Source of the DNA: Holdemania massiliensis
GTDB lineage: Bacteria; Bacillota_I; Bacilli_A; Erysipelotrichales; Erysipelotrichaceae
NCBI RefSeq assembly: GCF_022440805.1
Contig: NZ_JAKNTK010000001.1
Span: 434,001 to 498,000, forward strand
DNA length: 64,000 bases
Direction of reading: 5' to 3'
Below the pieces are notes generated by a model that was not told the DNA's origin, made no database searches, and saw only the letters and a list, made by a program, of their open reading frames with translations. The position numbers and the translations under genes were made by a program. Positions within the stretch are counted from its first letter, which is position 1. Every line of letters begins with the position of its first letter. Positions 25,001-34,615 of this stretch are shown here, piece by piece.

Positions 25001-25694
25001 TTAAAGCGTACGGCGCGGAATTATGATCTCAGGTTTTCGAGCAGCTTGGGCAAAACAAAACAAGGCTGGAATGTAGAAAGGCCAAATCCAGTCCCCCGCT
25101 GCGATAATTCCAAATTGAAACAAGACGACGTTCAGATCGCAGAGTGCTAACAAAAACGTTCCGCCTGTGGTCCAGCACTGAACTGTCTTTCTGGTTTCCT
25201 GGGAATCGAATAAAGAAGGTTTCCGCGGATTGCGAGTTTCTTTCTTTAGCTTACGCAGTAGAATCATTCCTGAGAAAAACACGTTAAATCCCGTTTGGAC
25301 GGCATAAAACAGACTTAGACAGAAGATTTTCGGCAGTCTCAGCACGAGAGCGGAAATGAAAATCAAGCCAGCCAGCGTGAGACACAGTTGAATCCAGCGT
25401 TCCTGCTGGATTACAATGAAACTCAAACAAAGCTGAACAAGGCAGAATAGGGCGATTCCGGTCTGCCAATCGGAAGTAAACAATAAAAAAAGATCAGCCA
25501 GACTGCAGCCAATTAAAGCCAATCCGGCCAACGGTTCAGCGGCGGGTGTTTTGATGCTGGATGTCAGCGCACCGGCGGTACAAAATCCAACCCAGCTCCA
25601 TTGCCAATAAGCGATTTCATTCAATGCCCACGGACCAGAGAACTCCAGGATAAATAAGCAAGACGCAAAAAAAAACTGCGGTCAGGATGAACAT
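25001..25694 (-). CDS. multi-pass membrane protein, reading frame broken at an A9 tract
   Basis: The main frame (25624 down to 25001) encodes six or seven hydrophobic helices. Its only usable start is a TTG without a ribosome site. Upstream, ATG 25694 lies eight bases after GGAGG and encodes MFILTAVFF. Removing one base from the run of nine T (minus strand; 25667-25675) joins this start in frame to the rest and supplies a missing first helix. The layout recalls YhhN/TMEM86 proteins, but I am not sure of the family. The gene follows the ABC-importer operon. It may be phase-variable, decoded by slippage, a recent pseudogene, or a sequencing error. Confidence 0.6.
25667..25675. repeat. homopolymer A9 (T9 on the coding strand)
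   Basis: Nine A residues lie at the point where the membrane-protein frame breaks. With eight, the two frames would fuse. Confidence 0.9.
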
Positions 25695-25714
25695 GATGAC
25701 TACCTCCGCAGTTT
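25673..25714 (-). terminator. terminator-like hairpin containing a start codon
   Basis: On the minus strand AAACTGCGG and CCGCAGTTT form a nine-base-pair stem followed by T-rich sequence (a T9 run that includes the stem's last three bases). The loop and stem contain the GGAGG site and the ATG of the membrane protein. It could end the operon, or hide the start codon. Confidence 0.55.
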
Positions 25715-25740
25715 AGTCTTCCCTTCCCTTCCTCGCTTTA

Positions 25741-26376
25741 TCAGCAAAGGTCCGGCGATGCTGTTTCGGGATAAGGCATCAATGGACGGCAGGACAGAAG
25801 CGTCAAGCGATCTCCGGCAACTTCCAGATCCAGGATATAACCTAAGCCGTTGGGAGCGTCAATCTTGAAGAAGTCTTCAGGTCTACGTTGTTCCAGCAGC
25901 ATTCTGACAGCTCGGATTACGCCGCAGTGCGTGACGAGGGTGGCGCTGTTGATCTGGTTTTGGAGCAGATCAAAGGTCAGGGCATGCAGGGCATCGTGAA
26001 TCCGTTTTTGAAATTGCGGCAGCGTTTCAGCTTTGCCGATAGTTTCCCCCTGCAGCCAGCGCCGAAAAAAATAAGCTGCGGACGGATTGGTTTCAGATTT
26101 ATTTTCCAGATCACCGAAATTGATTTCCCGGAATTGAGGAAGCAGGCCATTCAGTTCAGCTTTCCCATCGTATAAAATGTGAAAGGTTTCCGTACAGCGG
26201 CTCAGATCGGAACTGTAATAGTGCTGAGTCTGAGGATAAGCACAGCTGCGGCGCAGCCTGCGCAGTTCAGAGCGGCCCCAGTCAGTCAGGGGCACGTCGG
26301 TATGCCCTGCCAGAAGATGCTCCTGGTTGCCATACGAAAAACCATGCCGGACAAAAACATAACGGAATAAACTCAT
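25741..26376 (-). CDS. histidine phosphatase family protein
   Basis: A 211-aa phosphoglycerate-mutase-fold phosphatase. R10-H11-G12 gives the phospho-histidine motif (FVRHGFSYGN), the second catalytic His is in VTHCGVIRAV, and the SSDLSRCTETF block is present. Relatives include CobC, GpmB-like phosphatases and broad-specificity sugar phosphatases; the substrate cannot be told here. Its start overlaps the stop of the MBL-fold gene by four bases, so it is translated as part of the importer operon. A link to processing of an imported phosphorylated compound is conceivable but speculative. Confidence 0.87.
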   Translation of the reverse strand: MSLFRYVFVRHGFSYGNQEHLLAGHTDVPLTDWGRSELRRLRRSCAYPQTQHYYSSDLSRCTETFHILYDGKAELNGLLPQFREINFGDLENKSETNPSAAYFFRRWLQGETIGKAETLPQFQKRIHDALHALTFDLLQNQINSATLVTHCGVIRAVRMLLEQRRPEDFFKIDAPNGLGYILDLEVAGDRLTLLSCRPLMPYPETASPDLC

Positions 26377-27122
26377 ATTTCCTCCTGCGGGTCAAGTTCG
26401 ACCGATAATAATTTCGAAGCTAGAATCAGCTTTCCGGAATAAACGCTGCGAGCCTGCTGGACTAAAAGCTCAGGATCGCCATAGATTGGCAGATGCGACA
26501 ACAACAGCGCGGACACCTGGGACTGCTGCGCGAGCAATCCAGCTTCTTCACCATTGAGATGACCTGCCTGCTGACCCGATCGCGGAGCATACAGACTGCA
26601 TTCACTGATCAATAAGTCTGCATTGCGGCAAAAGTCGGCCAGTTCGTCAAAATAGGCGGTATCTGCGGTATAGACAAGACACTGTCCCTGACATTCGACC
26701 TTGATGGCCAGACATTCGATTGGATGGCGAGTCTGCAGAAAGGTACAGTGAAAGGGACCGATTTGAAGTTCACTGTGAGCCTTGATCGCTGTCGCCTCGG
26801 AAAACGGGGCCCAGGTCAGCTGTGGGAAAACCTGTTCATCGCGCAGACCGTAAAAGTGCAAAGGTTTGGATGTCTGCCCAAGCTGGGCTTGGATCAGCCG
26901 GCCATAGATGGCACTGCCGAAATCACTGTAATGATCGTAATGATAATGGGAAATCAGGATGTGATTCAGATCCTTCAGATCAATTAGATTCTGAAGCGTG
27001 CTGAGGACACCGCTGCCGCAGTCGAGCAGAAGATGAAAACCATCCTGACTCAGCAGATAACCGGAACATGCCTCATTTTTCCGACAACAGCCGCCCCAGC
27101 AACCGATTACTGTACAGCGCAT
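26373..27122 (-). CDS. metallo-beta-lactamase-fold hydrolase
   Basis: A 249-aa MBL-fold enzyme with the zinc motif H59-x-H61-x-D63-H64 (SHYHYDHYSD), then TRHPIECLAIKVE (third metal His), TADTAYFDE (metal Asp) and LLLSHLP (last His). The pattern is nearest to the RNase Z / PhnP / YhfI-type group that hydrolyses phosphodiesters. The N terminus is cysteine-rich (IGCWGGCCRKNEACSG). It overlaps the preceding ATPase gene by 16 bases and the following phosphatase gene by 4, giving translational coupling with the ABC importer. The exact substrate is unknown. Confidence 0.85.
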   Translation of the reverse strand: MRCTVIGCWGGCCRKNEACSGYLLSQDGFHLLLDCGSGVLSTLQNLIDLKDLNHILISHYHYDHYSDFGSAIYGRLIQAQLGQTSKPLHFYGLRDEQVFPQLTWAPFSEATAIKAHSELQIGPFHCTFLQTRHPIECLAIKVECQGQCLVYTADTAYFDELADFCRNADLLISECSLYAPRSGQQAGHLNGEEAGLLAQQSQVSALLLSHLPIYGDPELLVQQARSVYSGKLILASKLLSVELDPQEEI

Positions 27123-27922
27123 AAAGCGTCCTCCGCAAGCAACGAGCTGGAGATCAGGCTGGACGTGTAAGCCTGCTTGGGATGATGCATCAGCTCAGCT
27201 CCGACTCCCTGTTCAATCACCTGACCTTTGACCAAGACAAAGATCGTGTCCGACATGTAATGGACAACGCTCATATCATGGGAGATAAACAGATAGCTTG
27301 TGCCATAGCGGCGCTGCAGTGATTTTAACAAATTTAAAATCTGCGCCTGAATCGAGACGTCCAGGGCTGAAACACATTCATCGCAGATGATGACCTGGGG
27401 ATTTAAAAGCAAAGCGCGGGCGATCGCAATCCGCTGACATTGGCCGCCGGACAGTTCAGCGGGTCTTCGCGACAGACAATCCGGCTCCAGACCCACCTGC
27501 GGCAGGATTGTCCGGATTTTCTGCCGAGCCAGAGCCGGGGAGAAATCATCATCCAGCCGCTTCATTGGCTCCATCAGTATCTTTTCAATTGTGAAATAGG
27601 GATTCATCGATTCCTTGGGGTTCTGGAAAATAAACTGAACATTGCGGCGGAACCGGCGGTATTCTGCCTGTTTCATTGTGCGCAGATTCTGTCCTTGATA
27701 CAGGACCGTTCCTTTTGAGGGACGCTGCAGATCGCCGAGAATCTCGCCAAGGGTGGATTTACCGCTGCCGCTTTCCCCGACGATGCCGACGGTTTGTCCC
27801 TGAGCTAATTTCAGGCTCACGCCGCCCAGAGCCCGCAGCGTTTTTTGTTTTTCCCAGAACACTTCTTTTTTTAGCAGGTAATCTTTGACCAGATTCTGGC
27901 CTTCGAGGATTAATTCTGACAT
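27107..27922 (-). CDS. peptide-type ABC importer ATPase (OppF/DppF-like)
   Basis: Walker A GESGSGKST, signature LSGGQCQR and Walker B VIICDECVSALD are present, with H-loop SHDMS. The protein starts by joining LVKDYLLKK... as OppF-type subunits do. ATG 27922 with AAGGAG is chosen; longer in-frame starts would enter the previous gene. It is the second ATPase of a SBP-permease-permease-ATPase-ATPase importer. Walker B carries Cys-Val (DECVSALD) in place of the usual Pro-Thr (DEPTSALD). The C-terminal oligopeptide-transporter domain is short (272 aa in total). Confidence 0.9.
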   Translation of the reverse strand: MSELILEGQNLVKDYLLKKEVFWEKQKTLRALGGVSLKLAQGQTVGIVGESGSGKSTLGEILGDLQRPSKGTVLYQGQNLRTMKQAEYRRFRRNVQFIFQNPKESMNPYFTIEKILMEPMKRLDDDFSPALARQKIRTILPQVGLEPDCLSRRPAELSGGQCQRIAIARALLLNPQVIICDECVSALDVSIQAQILNLLKSLQRRYGTSYLFISHDMSVVHYMSDTIFVLVKGQVIEQGVGAELMHHPKQAYTSSLISSSLLAEDALCAVQ

Positions 27923-27926
27923 CCAT

Positions 27927-28886
27927 TCACACTCCTTCTGCGTTTCGGCACCGCACAAAATGCGCGGTTTCTTCCTGAATTGTTAACGGCTGACGGCACT
28001 CCGGAGTGCACAGCCGGCAGCGGTCGGCAAACAGACAGCTTGTTCGATCGCGGTCTTTCTCCGGTACAAAGCCGGGAATTTCGGCAAGCGGCAGATTGGG
28101 ATCCTGATCCAGCTGCGGAATCACGGAAATCAAGGCTTGGGTATAGGGATGCTGAGGATGGTCATAAACCACCGCGGTCGGTCCCGCCTCCATGATTTGA
28201 CCGGCATACATCACGACGATCCGATCACAGTATTTACGCAGCAGGTTCAGATTGTGAGAAATCATCAGCAATGCGACATGCCGGGTCTGATGCAGCTGGA
28301 AGAACAGCTCGGTGACCTGTTTCTGAACGATGGGATCGAGCGCGGTTGTCGGTTCATCCGCCAGGATCAGCTGCGGATCGCACATCAGCGCCATTGCAAT
28401 GTTGACGCGCTGCCGCATGCCGCCGGACAGCTCACCGGGATAGTTGTTTAAAACCCGCTGCGGATCCGAAATGCCGACGCTGGCCAGCAGTTGTTCCGCT
28501 TTGACCAGCGCTTCCTTCGGCGTGCCTAAGCCCTGAGCGAGATAGCCGTCGGTGATCTGATTGCGGATGCGGATTAAAGGATGCAGGTAAGCGACGGTGT
28601 TCTGCGGAACAAAGCCGATTGTCGAACTGATGACCTGGCGGCGGGCTTTGGCACTCAGCGTCAGCAAATCCTGTCCGCCCAGGATCATCGCTTCCGCCTG
28701 CAGTTTTAAATCTTCGGACAGCAGGCCCAGCAAGGCCCGCGCCGTCATTGTCTTGCCGGATCCGGATTCACCGATAATGCCGACGCATTCCGATTTTCTG
28801 ACGGATAAGGAAACATCATGGATCAACGCCTGGCCGCGGGCGTCCATGACAGAGCAGTGACGGACATCAAGCAAAGAAGGGATCAT
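27927..28886 (-). CDS. peptide-type ABC importer ATPase (OppD/DppD-like)
   Basis: The 319 residues have Walker A GESGSGKTM, signature LSGGMRQR, Walker B ILADEPTTALD and H-loop SHNLN. The C-terminal oligo_HPY domain contains CLFADRCRLCTPECR, the cysteine cluster that binds an iron-sulfur cluster in DppD-type ATPases. Its start overlaps the stop of the OppC-like permease by one base. It pairs with the OppF-like ATPase to power uptake. Confidence 0.92.
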   Translation of the reverse strand: MIPSLLDVRHCSVMDARGQALIHDVSLSVRKSECVGIIGESGSGKTMTARALLGLLSEDLKLQAEAMILGGQDLLTLSAKARRQVISSTIGFVPQNTVAYLHPLIRIRNQITDGYLAQGLGTPKEALVKAEQLLASVGISDPQRVLNNYPGELSGGMRQRVNIAMALMCDPQLILADEPTTALDPIVQKQVTELFFQLHQTRHVALLMISHNLNLLRKYCDRIVVMYAGQIMEAGPTAVVYDHPQHPYTQALISVIPQLDQDPNLPLAEIPGFVPEKDRDRTSCLFADRCRLCTPECRQPLTIQEETAHFVRCRNAEGV

Positions 28887-29695
28887 CAGCGGCTCCCTCT
28901 TTTTACCAGGCGGTCATTCAGACCATCTCCCACCAGATTAAAGCCCAGGGCCGCCACTAACAGCACGGCGCCGGGAGCAACTGCCAGAAAGGGATAGGAC
29001 AGGACAAACTGTCGGGCTTCACTGAGCATCAGACCCCAACTGGCTGAAGGCGGCTGAATGCCCAAACCTAAAAAGGAAAGCGAGGACTCCGTCAGAATGG
29101 CTCCGCCGACCGCGGAGGAAAACTGGGTGATCAAACGCGGCAGCATGTCCGGAAAGATATGACTGATGACGATCTGTCCTGAGCGGCAGCCATAGCTGCG
29201 GGCGGCTTTGACATACAACCGGGTTTTGTTTTCCAGAATCATCGAATACACCAGCCGGGAGAAAGAGGGAATCATGAAAATCCCGATTGCGATGACGGAA
29301 TTGATCAGGCCCTTGCCTAAGACGGCGACCAGCATCATCGCCAGCAAGATCCCCGGGAAAGCCATAAAGCCATCGATAATCCGCATGATTAAGGCCTGCA
29401 GCCGCGGTCCAGCCATGGCTGCCAGCGAACCCAACAACAGACCCGCTGCGGTTCCGACACTGACCGAACCTAAACCGACTAATAAGGCCGAACGGGAAGC
29501 GATCATTACGCGGCTCAGGACATCCCGGCCGAATTGATCGGTACCCAGCCAATGCGAGAAGGTCGGCAGCGCAAAGCGGTTGGCAGTGTCCATTTTATTG
29601 GGATCCATCGGCAGCCAGAAGAAAGAAATCAGGCACATAGTGAGGATCAGCGCGACCAGCAACAGGCCGGGCAGCAGGGAAGAGTGTTTTTTCAT
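28886..29695 (-). CDS. peptide-type ABC importer permease (OppC/DppC-like)
   Basis: A 269-aa inner-membrane permease with six predicted helices. It has the N-terminal FALPTFSHWLGTDQFGRDV segment typical of DppC/OppC and the EAA loop (YVKAARSYGCRSGQIVISHI). Its start overlaps the OppB-like stop by four bases. It forms the channel with the next-upstream permease. Confidence 0.92.
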   Translation of the reverse strand: MKKHSSLLPGLLLVALILTMCLISFFWLPMDPNKMDTANRFALPTFSHWLGTDQFGRDVLSRVMIASRSALLVGLGSVSVGTAAGLLLGSLAAMAGPRLQALIMRIIDGFMAFPGILLAMMLVAVLGKGLINSVIAIGIFMIPSFSRLVYSMILENKTRLYVKAARSYGCRSGQIVISHIFPDMLPRLITQFSSAVGGAILTESSLSFLGLGIQPPSASWGLMLSEARQFVLSYPFLAVAPGAVLLVAALGFNLVGDGLNDRLVKRGSR

Positions 29696-30654
29696 GTTTC
29701 GTTTCCTCCGGATTCCATGCGAATCAGCGGATTAGCTGCGATTACCAGCATATCCGTGATGAAATTAAACAGGACGACCATCAAGGTGATGAACAGGACA
29801 ATTCCCTGAAGAAGCTGGATATCTCGTTGTTCCACTGAGGTCAGCAAGAGCCGGCCGATCCCCGGCAAAGCAAAGATCGTTTCAATGATGACCGTGCCGC
29901 CGAACAACTTGGCAGTTTGACTGCCGATCACGGTGATCGGTGCGATCATCGCGCTGCGCAGGGCATATTTGAGAATCGCCGTGGTGCGCGGCAGACCCTT
30001 GACCTGAGCACTTTGCATGAAGTCCTGATTTAGAGCACTGAGCATCGAAGAACGGAACAGCCGGATTAAAACTCCGGACTCGCCGATCGCCAGAATGATC
30101 GAAGGCAGTGCCAAACTGTGCAGATAGGCTGAAATGCCTTCAGCGGGCGGGGTATAGCCCGTGACGGGAAACCAATGCAGCTGCGCCGCAAAAAGAATCA
30201 TGAAGATCATACCCAGCCAGAAAGCAGGAATCGCTGCACCCAGCTGCATCAGGGAACGGGACAGCCGGTCGATCCAACTTCCCTGAAAAAGCGCGGAAAC
30301 AATCCCAAGTCCAGCGGAAAAGCAGACTGCCAGGATCATCGAAAAGAGGGTCAGTGAGAAAGTGACCGGCAGCCGCTGCAGAATCAGCGTGCGGACGTTT
30401 TCACCAAACAGATATGAAGTCCCCCAGTCTCCCTGAAGCAGATTGCCAAGCCAGCGGGCATACTGAGCCGTCCACGGCAGATTTAATCCCATCGATGTTC
30501 GCAGGGCTTCCAGACTTTCCGGCGTGGCTTCCGTCCCCAGAATCAGCTGGGCCGGATCACCGGGAATCCATTTTAAAACCATGAAGGTAATCAGGGAAAC
30601 GACGAACATGACAGCCAAAGCGCTGAACAGCCGTTTGCTTATAAGTCTAAACAT
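29692..30654 (-). CDS. peptide-type ABC importer permease (OppB/DppB-like)
   Basis: The 320 residues begin with the OppB pattern: LISKRLFSALAVMFVVSLI then TFMVLKWIPGDPAQLILG. They carry the EAA region (MQSAQVKGLPRTTAILKYAL) and six helices. ATG 30654 follows AAAGGAG by six bases; an earlier in-frame ATG lacks a site. It lies 60 bases after the substrate-binding protein gene. Confidence 0.92.
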   Translation of the reverse strand: MFRLISKRLFSALAVMFVVSLITFMVLKWIPGDPAQLILGTEATPESLEALRTSMGLNLPWTAQYARWLGNLLQGDWGTSYLFGENVRTLILQRLPVTFSLTLFSMILAVCFSAGLGIVSALFQGSWIDRLSRSLMQLGAAIPAFWLGMIFMILFAAQLHWFPVTGYTPPAEGISAYLHSLALPSIILAIGESGVLIRLFRSSMLSALNQDFMQSAQVKGLPRTTAILKYALRSAMIAPITVIGSQTAKLFGGTVIIETIFALPGIGRLLLTSVEQRDIQLLQGIVLFITLMVVLFNFITDMLVIAANPLIRMESGGNET

Positions 30655-30714
30655 AAATGACTCCTTTCTTAAGAAAAGCCTGAGCCTCAGCGGCACAGGC
30701 CTGGGTCATGTTGC

Positions 30715-32235
30715 TTACTGAGCGAAGCGGACATCCTTCATTTCGTAGATGTCGATCGGATAAGTCGCAAAGCCTTCAATGCCTTTCTGCAGGACATAGA
30801 TTGAAATCGGATCCTGGATGTAGAGGGCCGGAACTTCTTCCGCCAGAATTTCTTCAACACGTTTGACGATCTCAGTGCGCTGGGCTTCCCGGCCTTCCGC
30901 CTTATAATCGCTTAACAGCTGGTCGACTTCCGGATTGTTGTAATTGAAATAATTCTCTGAGCTGGCAGATTGATAGCGGGCTAACAGCACATAAGGATCG
31001 AGTCTTCCGGTGTGGCCGACGACCGTCAGATCGTACTGTCTTCCGTTATAGACGTCGCTCAGCCACGAGGCCCATTCTACAATTGTGATCTCGCAATGGA
31101 TTCCGACAGCTTCGAGCTGATCCGCGATGACCTGACCGGCGTTGACGTAAGCCGTATAATTCTTCGGCAGCACCAGGTTCAGCGTCAGCCCGTTTTCATA
31201 GCCGGCTTCTTTCAGCAGGGATTTGGCCATTTCCGGATCATAGCTGTAATCTTCACTGTGATCGACGTATTCTTTAAGCACGGTCGGATAATGGGAACCA
31301 ATCTTTTCGCCATAACCCCACCAGACCGTATCAATCAGTGCGTCTTTGTCAACTGCGTAATTGATGGCCTGCCGTACCCGCAGATCGGAAAGAGCTTCAT
31401 GGCTTAAATTCATCGCCATTAACTGCAGGGAATTGGCCGGCGCCTGAACTACGGTGTAGGCCGGATTGTTTTCAAACGCGGCAACCTGATCGCCGGAGAC
31501 ACTGATGATGTCCAGTTCACCGTTTTGAAAAGCGGAGATCTGCGAAGCAGCGTCTGGCATCATTTTAAACTGAATGGTTTCCAGGTTGACCGTTTCCGGG
31601 TAGTTTTCGTTTTTGACCAGGGTCAGCGACTGCTGCGGAACCCATTCCTTTAAGGTATAGGCTCCAGTGCCGACGGGTTGATTCTTTAATGTATCAGCGA
31701 CTGTAACATCGACGATCGCAGCCCAAGGATAAGCAAACGTGGACAGAATTGCCACATCCAGCGTTTCTGTTGTGAAGACGACGGTTTTCGCATCCGGTGC
31801 TTCCATCGTCATCAGGTTGGCGTAATCTGCAGCCCGCGGACTGCCTTCTGCCTTTAATCGTTCAAAAGAAGCAATGACTGCGGCGCTGTCGCAGGGATTG
31901 CCATTGGAAAACTGGGCGTTGCCGCGCAGCGTGAAGGTCAGCGTCATGCCGTCCTCGCTCACTGTCCAGGACTCGGCCAAACCGGCTTTCAATGTACCGT
32001 CAGTGGTGACTTTTAACAGGGGTTCGTATAGATTGTTGGTAATCTGGAAAGTGCTGGCCGCGGTGGTGCGCTGCGGATCCAATCCATCCGGATCGACGCT
32101 CATCGCCATGATCAGCTCGTTTTTAACCGGCGCTGCACTGGGGCCGGCGGGATCGCTTGAAGGGGTTGGCTGAGCAGAACAGGCGCTCATTGCGAGCATC
32201 AACAGACTCAGACCGAAACAGATCAGTTTCTTCAT
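30715..32235 (-). CDS. ABC importer substrate-binding lipoprotein (SBP_bac_5)
   Basis: A 506-aa family-5 solute-binding protein with lipobox LAMSAC and a Ser/Pro linker. The mature start DPDGLDPQRTTAASTFQI is the family signature region, with ARYQSASSENYFNYNNPEVD near the C terminus. Family members bind di- or oligopeptides, nickel-chelates or glycosides. The first gene of an operon that continues to at least 25741 on the minus strand. Its ligand cannot be inferred from sequence alone. Confidence 0.92.
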   Translation of the reverse strand: MKKLICFGLSLLMLAMSACSAQPTPSSDPAGPSAAPVKNELIMAMSVDPDGLDPQRTTAASTFQITNNLYEPLLKVTTDGTLKAGLAESWTVSEDGMTLTFTLRGNAQFSNGNPCDSAAVIASFERLKAEGSPRAADYANLMTMEAPDAKTVVFTTETLDVAILSTFAYPWAAIVDVTVADTLKNQPVGTGAYTLKEWVPQQSLTLVKNENYPETVNLETIQFKMMPDAASQISAFQNGELDIISVSGDQVAAFENNPAYTVVQAPANSLQLMAMNLSHEALSDLRVRQAINYAVDKDALIDTVWWGYGEKIGSHYPTVLKEYVDHSEDYSYDPEMAKSLLKEAGYENGLTLNLVLPKNYTAYVNAGQVIADQLEAVGIHCEITIVEWASWLSDVYNGRQYDLTVVGHTGRLDPYVLLARYQSASSENYFNYNNPEVDQLLSDYKAEGREAQRTEIVKRVEEILAEEVPALYIQDPISIYVLQKGIEGFATYPIDIYEMKDVRFAQ

Positions 32236-32383
32236 AGATTCATCTTTCTCCTTTTTCCTCTTGTGGAAGACGAGCAGATTGTAACAAGCTTTTGTTAATG
32301 GAAAATTGCAGGAAAGTTAAAAAATGGTAAATTTCCCGCGGTTCGCAAAAAGCCAAGATCGGAATTAGGATTTCTTGAGAAAC

Positions 32384-32412
32384 AAACAAAAGGGAGCGCT
32401 GCGGGCGCTCCC
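32384..32412 (-). terminator. intrinsic terminator of feoAB
   Basis: GGGAGCGC and GCGCTCCC form a perfect eight-base stem; on the minus strand TTTTGTTTG follows. It separates feoB from the importer operon. Confidence 0.8.
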
Positions 32413-32492
32413 AGGTTCAAGCAGGGGATGATGTTTATCTGATCATGAAGAAGGCATGAATGTGGATCGCTTGAATTCCAGCTTCTTTTACA

Positions 32493-34613
32493 TCAGAACA
32501 GCCGCAGCACAAACGCTGCCGCACTGCAGCACAGGATACCGCAGACCGTCGGGATCGCAATCGCCGCCAGCGTCCATTTCAGACTTTTGGTTTCTTTGTA
32601 AATCGTCAGGCAGGTCGTTGAACATGGCCAGTGAAACAGGACGAAGATCAGTGTGCAGACTGCCGTGGTCAGGGTCCAGCCCTGGGCCAGAAACAGGTCT
32701 TTCATCGCGCTCAGACTGTTCATCTCAATCAGAGAGCCATTGGCCAGATAAGCCATGATGATGATCGGAATGACGATTTCATTGGCAGGAAAGCCGAGGA
32801 TGAAGGCGATCAGAATGACTCCGTCCAGACCCATGAAGCGGCCTAACGGATCCAGGAAACCGGAAGCCCAGGCCAGAAGGGACTGACCGTTGATGCCGAT
32901 ATTGGCCATAACCCAAAGCAGGATGCCGGCGGGAGCGGCGACGGTGATCGCCCGGCCTAAGACAAACAGCGTGCGGTCAAAGACAGAACGTACCAGCACC
33001 TTGCCCAGCTGCGGTCTGCGATAAGGCGGCAGCTCCAGTGTAAACGAGGACGGTACGCCTTTGAGCACGGTGGCGGATAACAGCCGGCTGACCAGAAACG
33101 TCATGCCCAGTCCCAATAAGATTGTTAGGGTTAACAACAGCGCTGAAAGCAGCGATTGCGACAAACCGGCAGCAGAGCCGAGAAAGAACATTGTCAGAAT
33201 ACTGATCAGCGTGGGAAAGCGTCCATTACAAGGAGCGAAGTTGTTCGTGAGAATTGCGATCAAACGTTCGCGTGGAGAATCGACGATTCGGCAGCCGATG
33301 ACGCCGGCGGCATTGCAGCCAAAACCCATGCAGGTGGTCAGGGCCTGCTTGCCGCAGGCGTGCGCTTTCGCAAAGGTTTTATCCAGGTTGAAGGCAACGC
33401 GCGGCAGATAACCCAAATCTTCCAGATAGGTAAACAGCGGGAAGAAGATCGCCATCGGCGGAAGCATGACGGCGACGACCCAGGCTAAAACCCGATACAT
33501 GCCCTCGCTCAGCATGATGACCAGAACCTCCGGCAGATGCAAGGCACGCAAACCCGCCGCCAGCGGCGCTTCCAGAGAAAACAGGAATTCCGCCAGCATC
33601 TGCGAAGGTACGTTTGCCCCCGCCAGCGTGATCCATAAGACCAGGCACAAAAGCAGAATCATCAAGGGCACGCCCGCCCAGCGGGAGAACAGAATCTTAT
33701 CAATCTGCCGGTCCCGCTTCATCGCCTCCGCTTCGTTCATCGTGACAGTTTGTTCGGCAAGCTCCTGCGCTTTTTCCACCGGGCATTGAATCAACAAGTC
33801 TTCCCAGCGTTCTTTTTTATACGCCTGATCCAGAACCTTGCGGCTGCGCAGTGCCAGACTGTGCAATGTTTCGATATCAGCCTGGGTCATGGAGGTGGAT
33901 TCATACAAGAGCTTCAGCGTGGTTTCCGGCGCGTTTAAGATCTGCAGGGCGATCCAGGGAATATCATAGGCTGGATCGAGCATCCGCAGCTGCCCACGCA
34001 GCCGATCCAGTTCATTTTGAATCGCAAACGGATAGTCCAGGCAGGCGATCTCGGTTCGCGGATGCGCAGCCAGATCTGCCACCGCCTCCATCAGGGCGTC
34101 CAATCCTTTGTGGGAACGGGCGCTGGCGCCCACCACCGGGACATGAAGCAGCCGGCTGAGAGCTTCCAGATCAAGGGTGATATTTTTTTTCTGAGCTTCA
34201 TCCATCAGATTAACACAGACGACGACATTGGCGGTCATCTGGAGAATTTGAAGGACGAGATTCAGGTTGCGCTGCAGTGCGGTCGCATCGCAGACGACGA
34301 TTGTCACTGCCGGCTTGTCAAAGCAGATGAATTCGCTGGCGATCGCTTCTTCCGCACTGTTGGCGATCAGAGAATACGTTCCTGGCAGATCAACCAGCGT
34401 GTAGTCCTGATTGTGATGACGGGTCACCCCTTTGGCCAAGGCGACCGTTTTTCCCGGCCAGTTGCCGGTATGCTGCTTCATGCCGGTCAGTTCATTGAAT
34501 ACCGTACTTTTTCCGACATTGGGATTGCCGGCCAGGGCTACCAGAATTTCCGAATCCGCAAAGCGGAAGCTGCGGCTGGCTTTCGCGCTGGTCGACTGGA
34601 CAGTGAGTCCCAT
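32493..34613 (-). CDS. feoB: ferrous iron transporter FeoB
   Basis: The 706 residues start with a cytoplasmic G domain: G1 GNPNVGKS at 29-36, G2-region GNWPGKTVA, G3 DLPG at 75-78, G4 NLMD. A helical GDI-like part and a membrane domain of about ten helices follow, with two Gate-type regions (FNLDKTFAKAHACGKQALTT and FPANEIVIPIIIM). It imports Fe(II) under anaerobic conditions. FeoA lies three bases upstream. The cysteines GKQALTTCMGFGCNAAGV and C-x-x-T-C-L near the end are conserved in FeoB. Confidence 0.96.
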   Translation of the reverse strand: MGLTVQSTSAKASRSFRFADSEILVALAGNPNVGKSTVFNELTGMKQHTGNWPGKTVALAKGVTRHHNQDYTLVDLPGTYSLIANSAEEAIASEFICFDKPAVTIVVCDATALQRNLNLVLQILQMTANVVVCVNLMDEAQKKNITLDLEALSRLLHVPVVGASARSHKGLDALMEAVADLAAHPRTEIACLDYPFAIQNELDRLRGQLRMLDPAYDIPWIALQILNAPETTLKLLYESTSMTQADIETLHSLALRSRKVLDQAYKKERWEDLLIQCPVEKAQELAEQTVTMNEAEAMKRDRQIDKILFSRWAGVPLMILLLCLVLWITLAGANVPSQMLAEFLFSLEAPLAAGLRALHLPEVLVIMLSEGMYRVLAWVVAVMLPPMAIFFPLFTYLEDLGYLPRVAFNLDKTFAKAHACGKQALTTCMGFGCNAAGVIGCRIVDSPRERLIAILTNNFAPCNGRFPTLISILTMFFLGSAAGLSQSLLSALLLTLTILLGLGMTFLVSRLLSATVLKGVPSSFTLELPPYRRPQLGKVLVRSVFDRTLFVLGRAITVAAPAGILLWVMANIGINGQSLLAWASGFLDPLGRFMGLDGVILIAFILGFPANEIVIPIIIMAYLANGSLIEMNSLSAMKDLFLAQGWTLTTAVCTLIFVLFHWPCSTTCLTIYKETKSLKWTLAAIAIPTVCGILCCSAAAFVLRLF

Positions 34614-34615
34614 AT

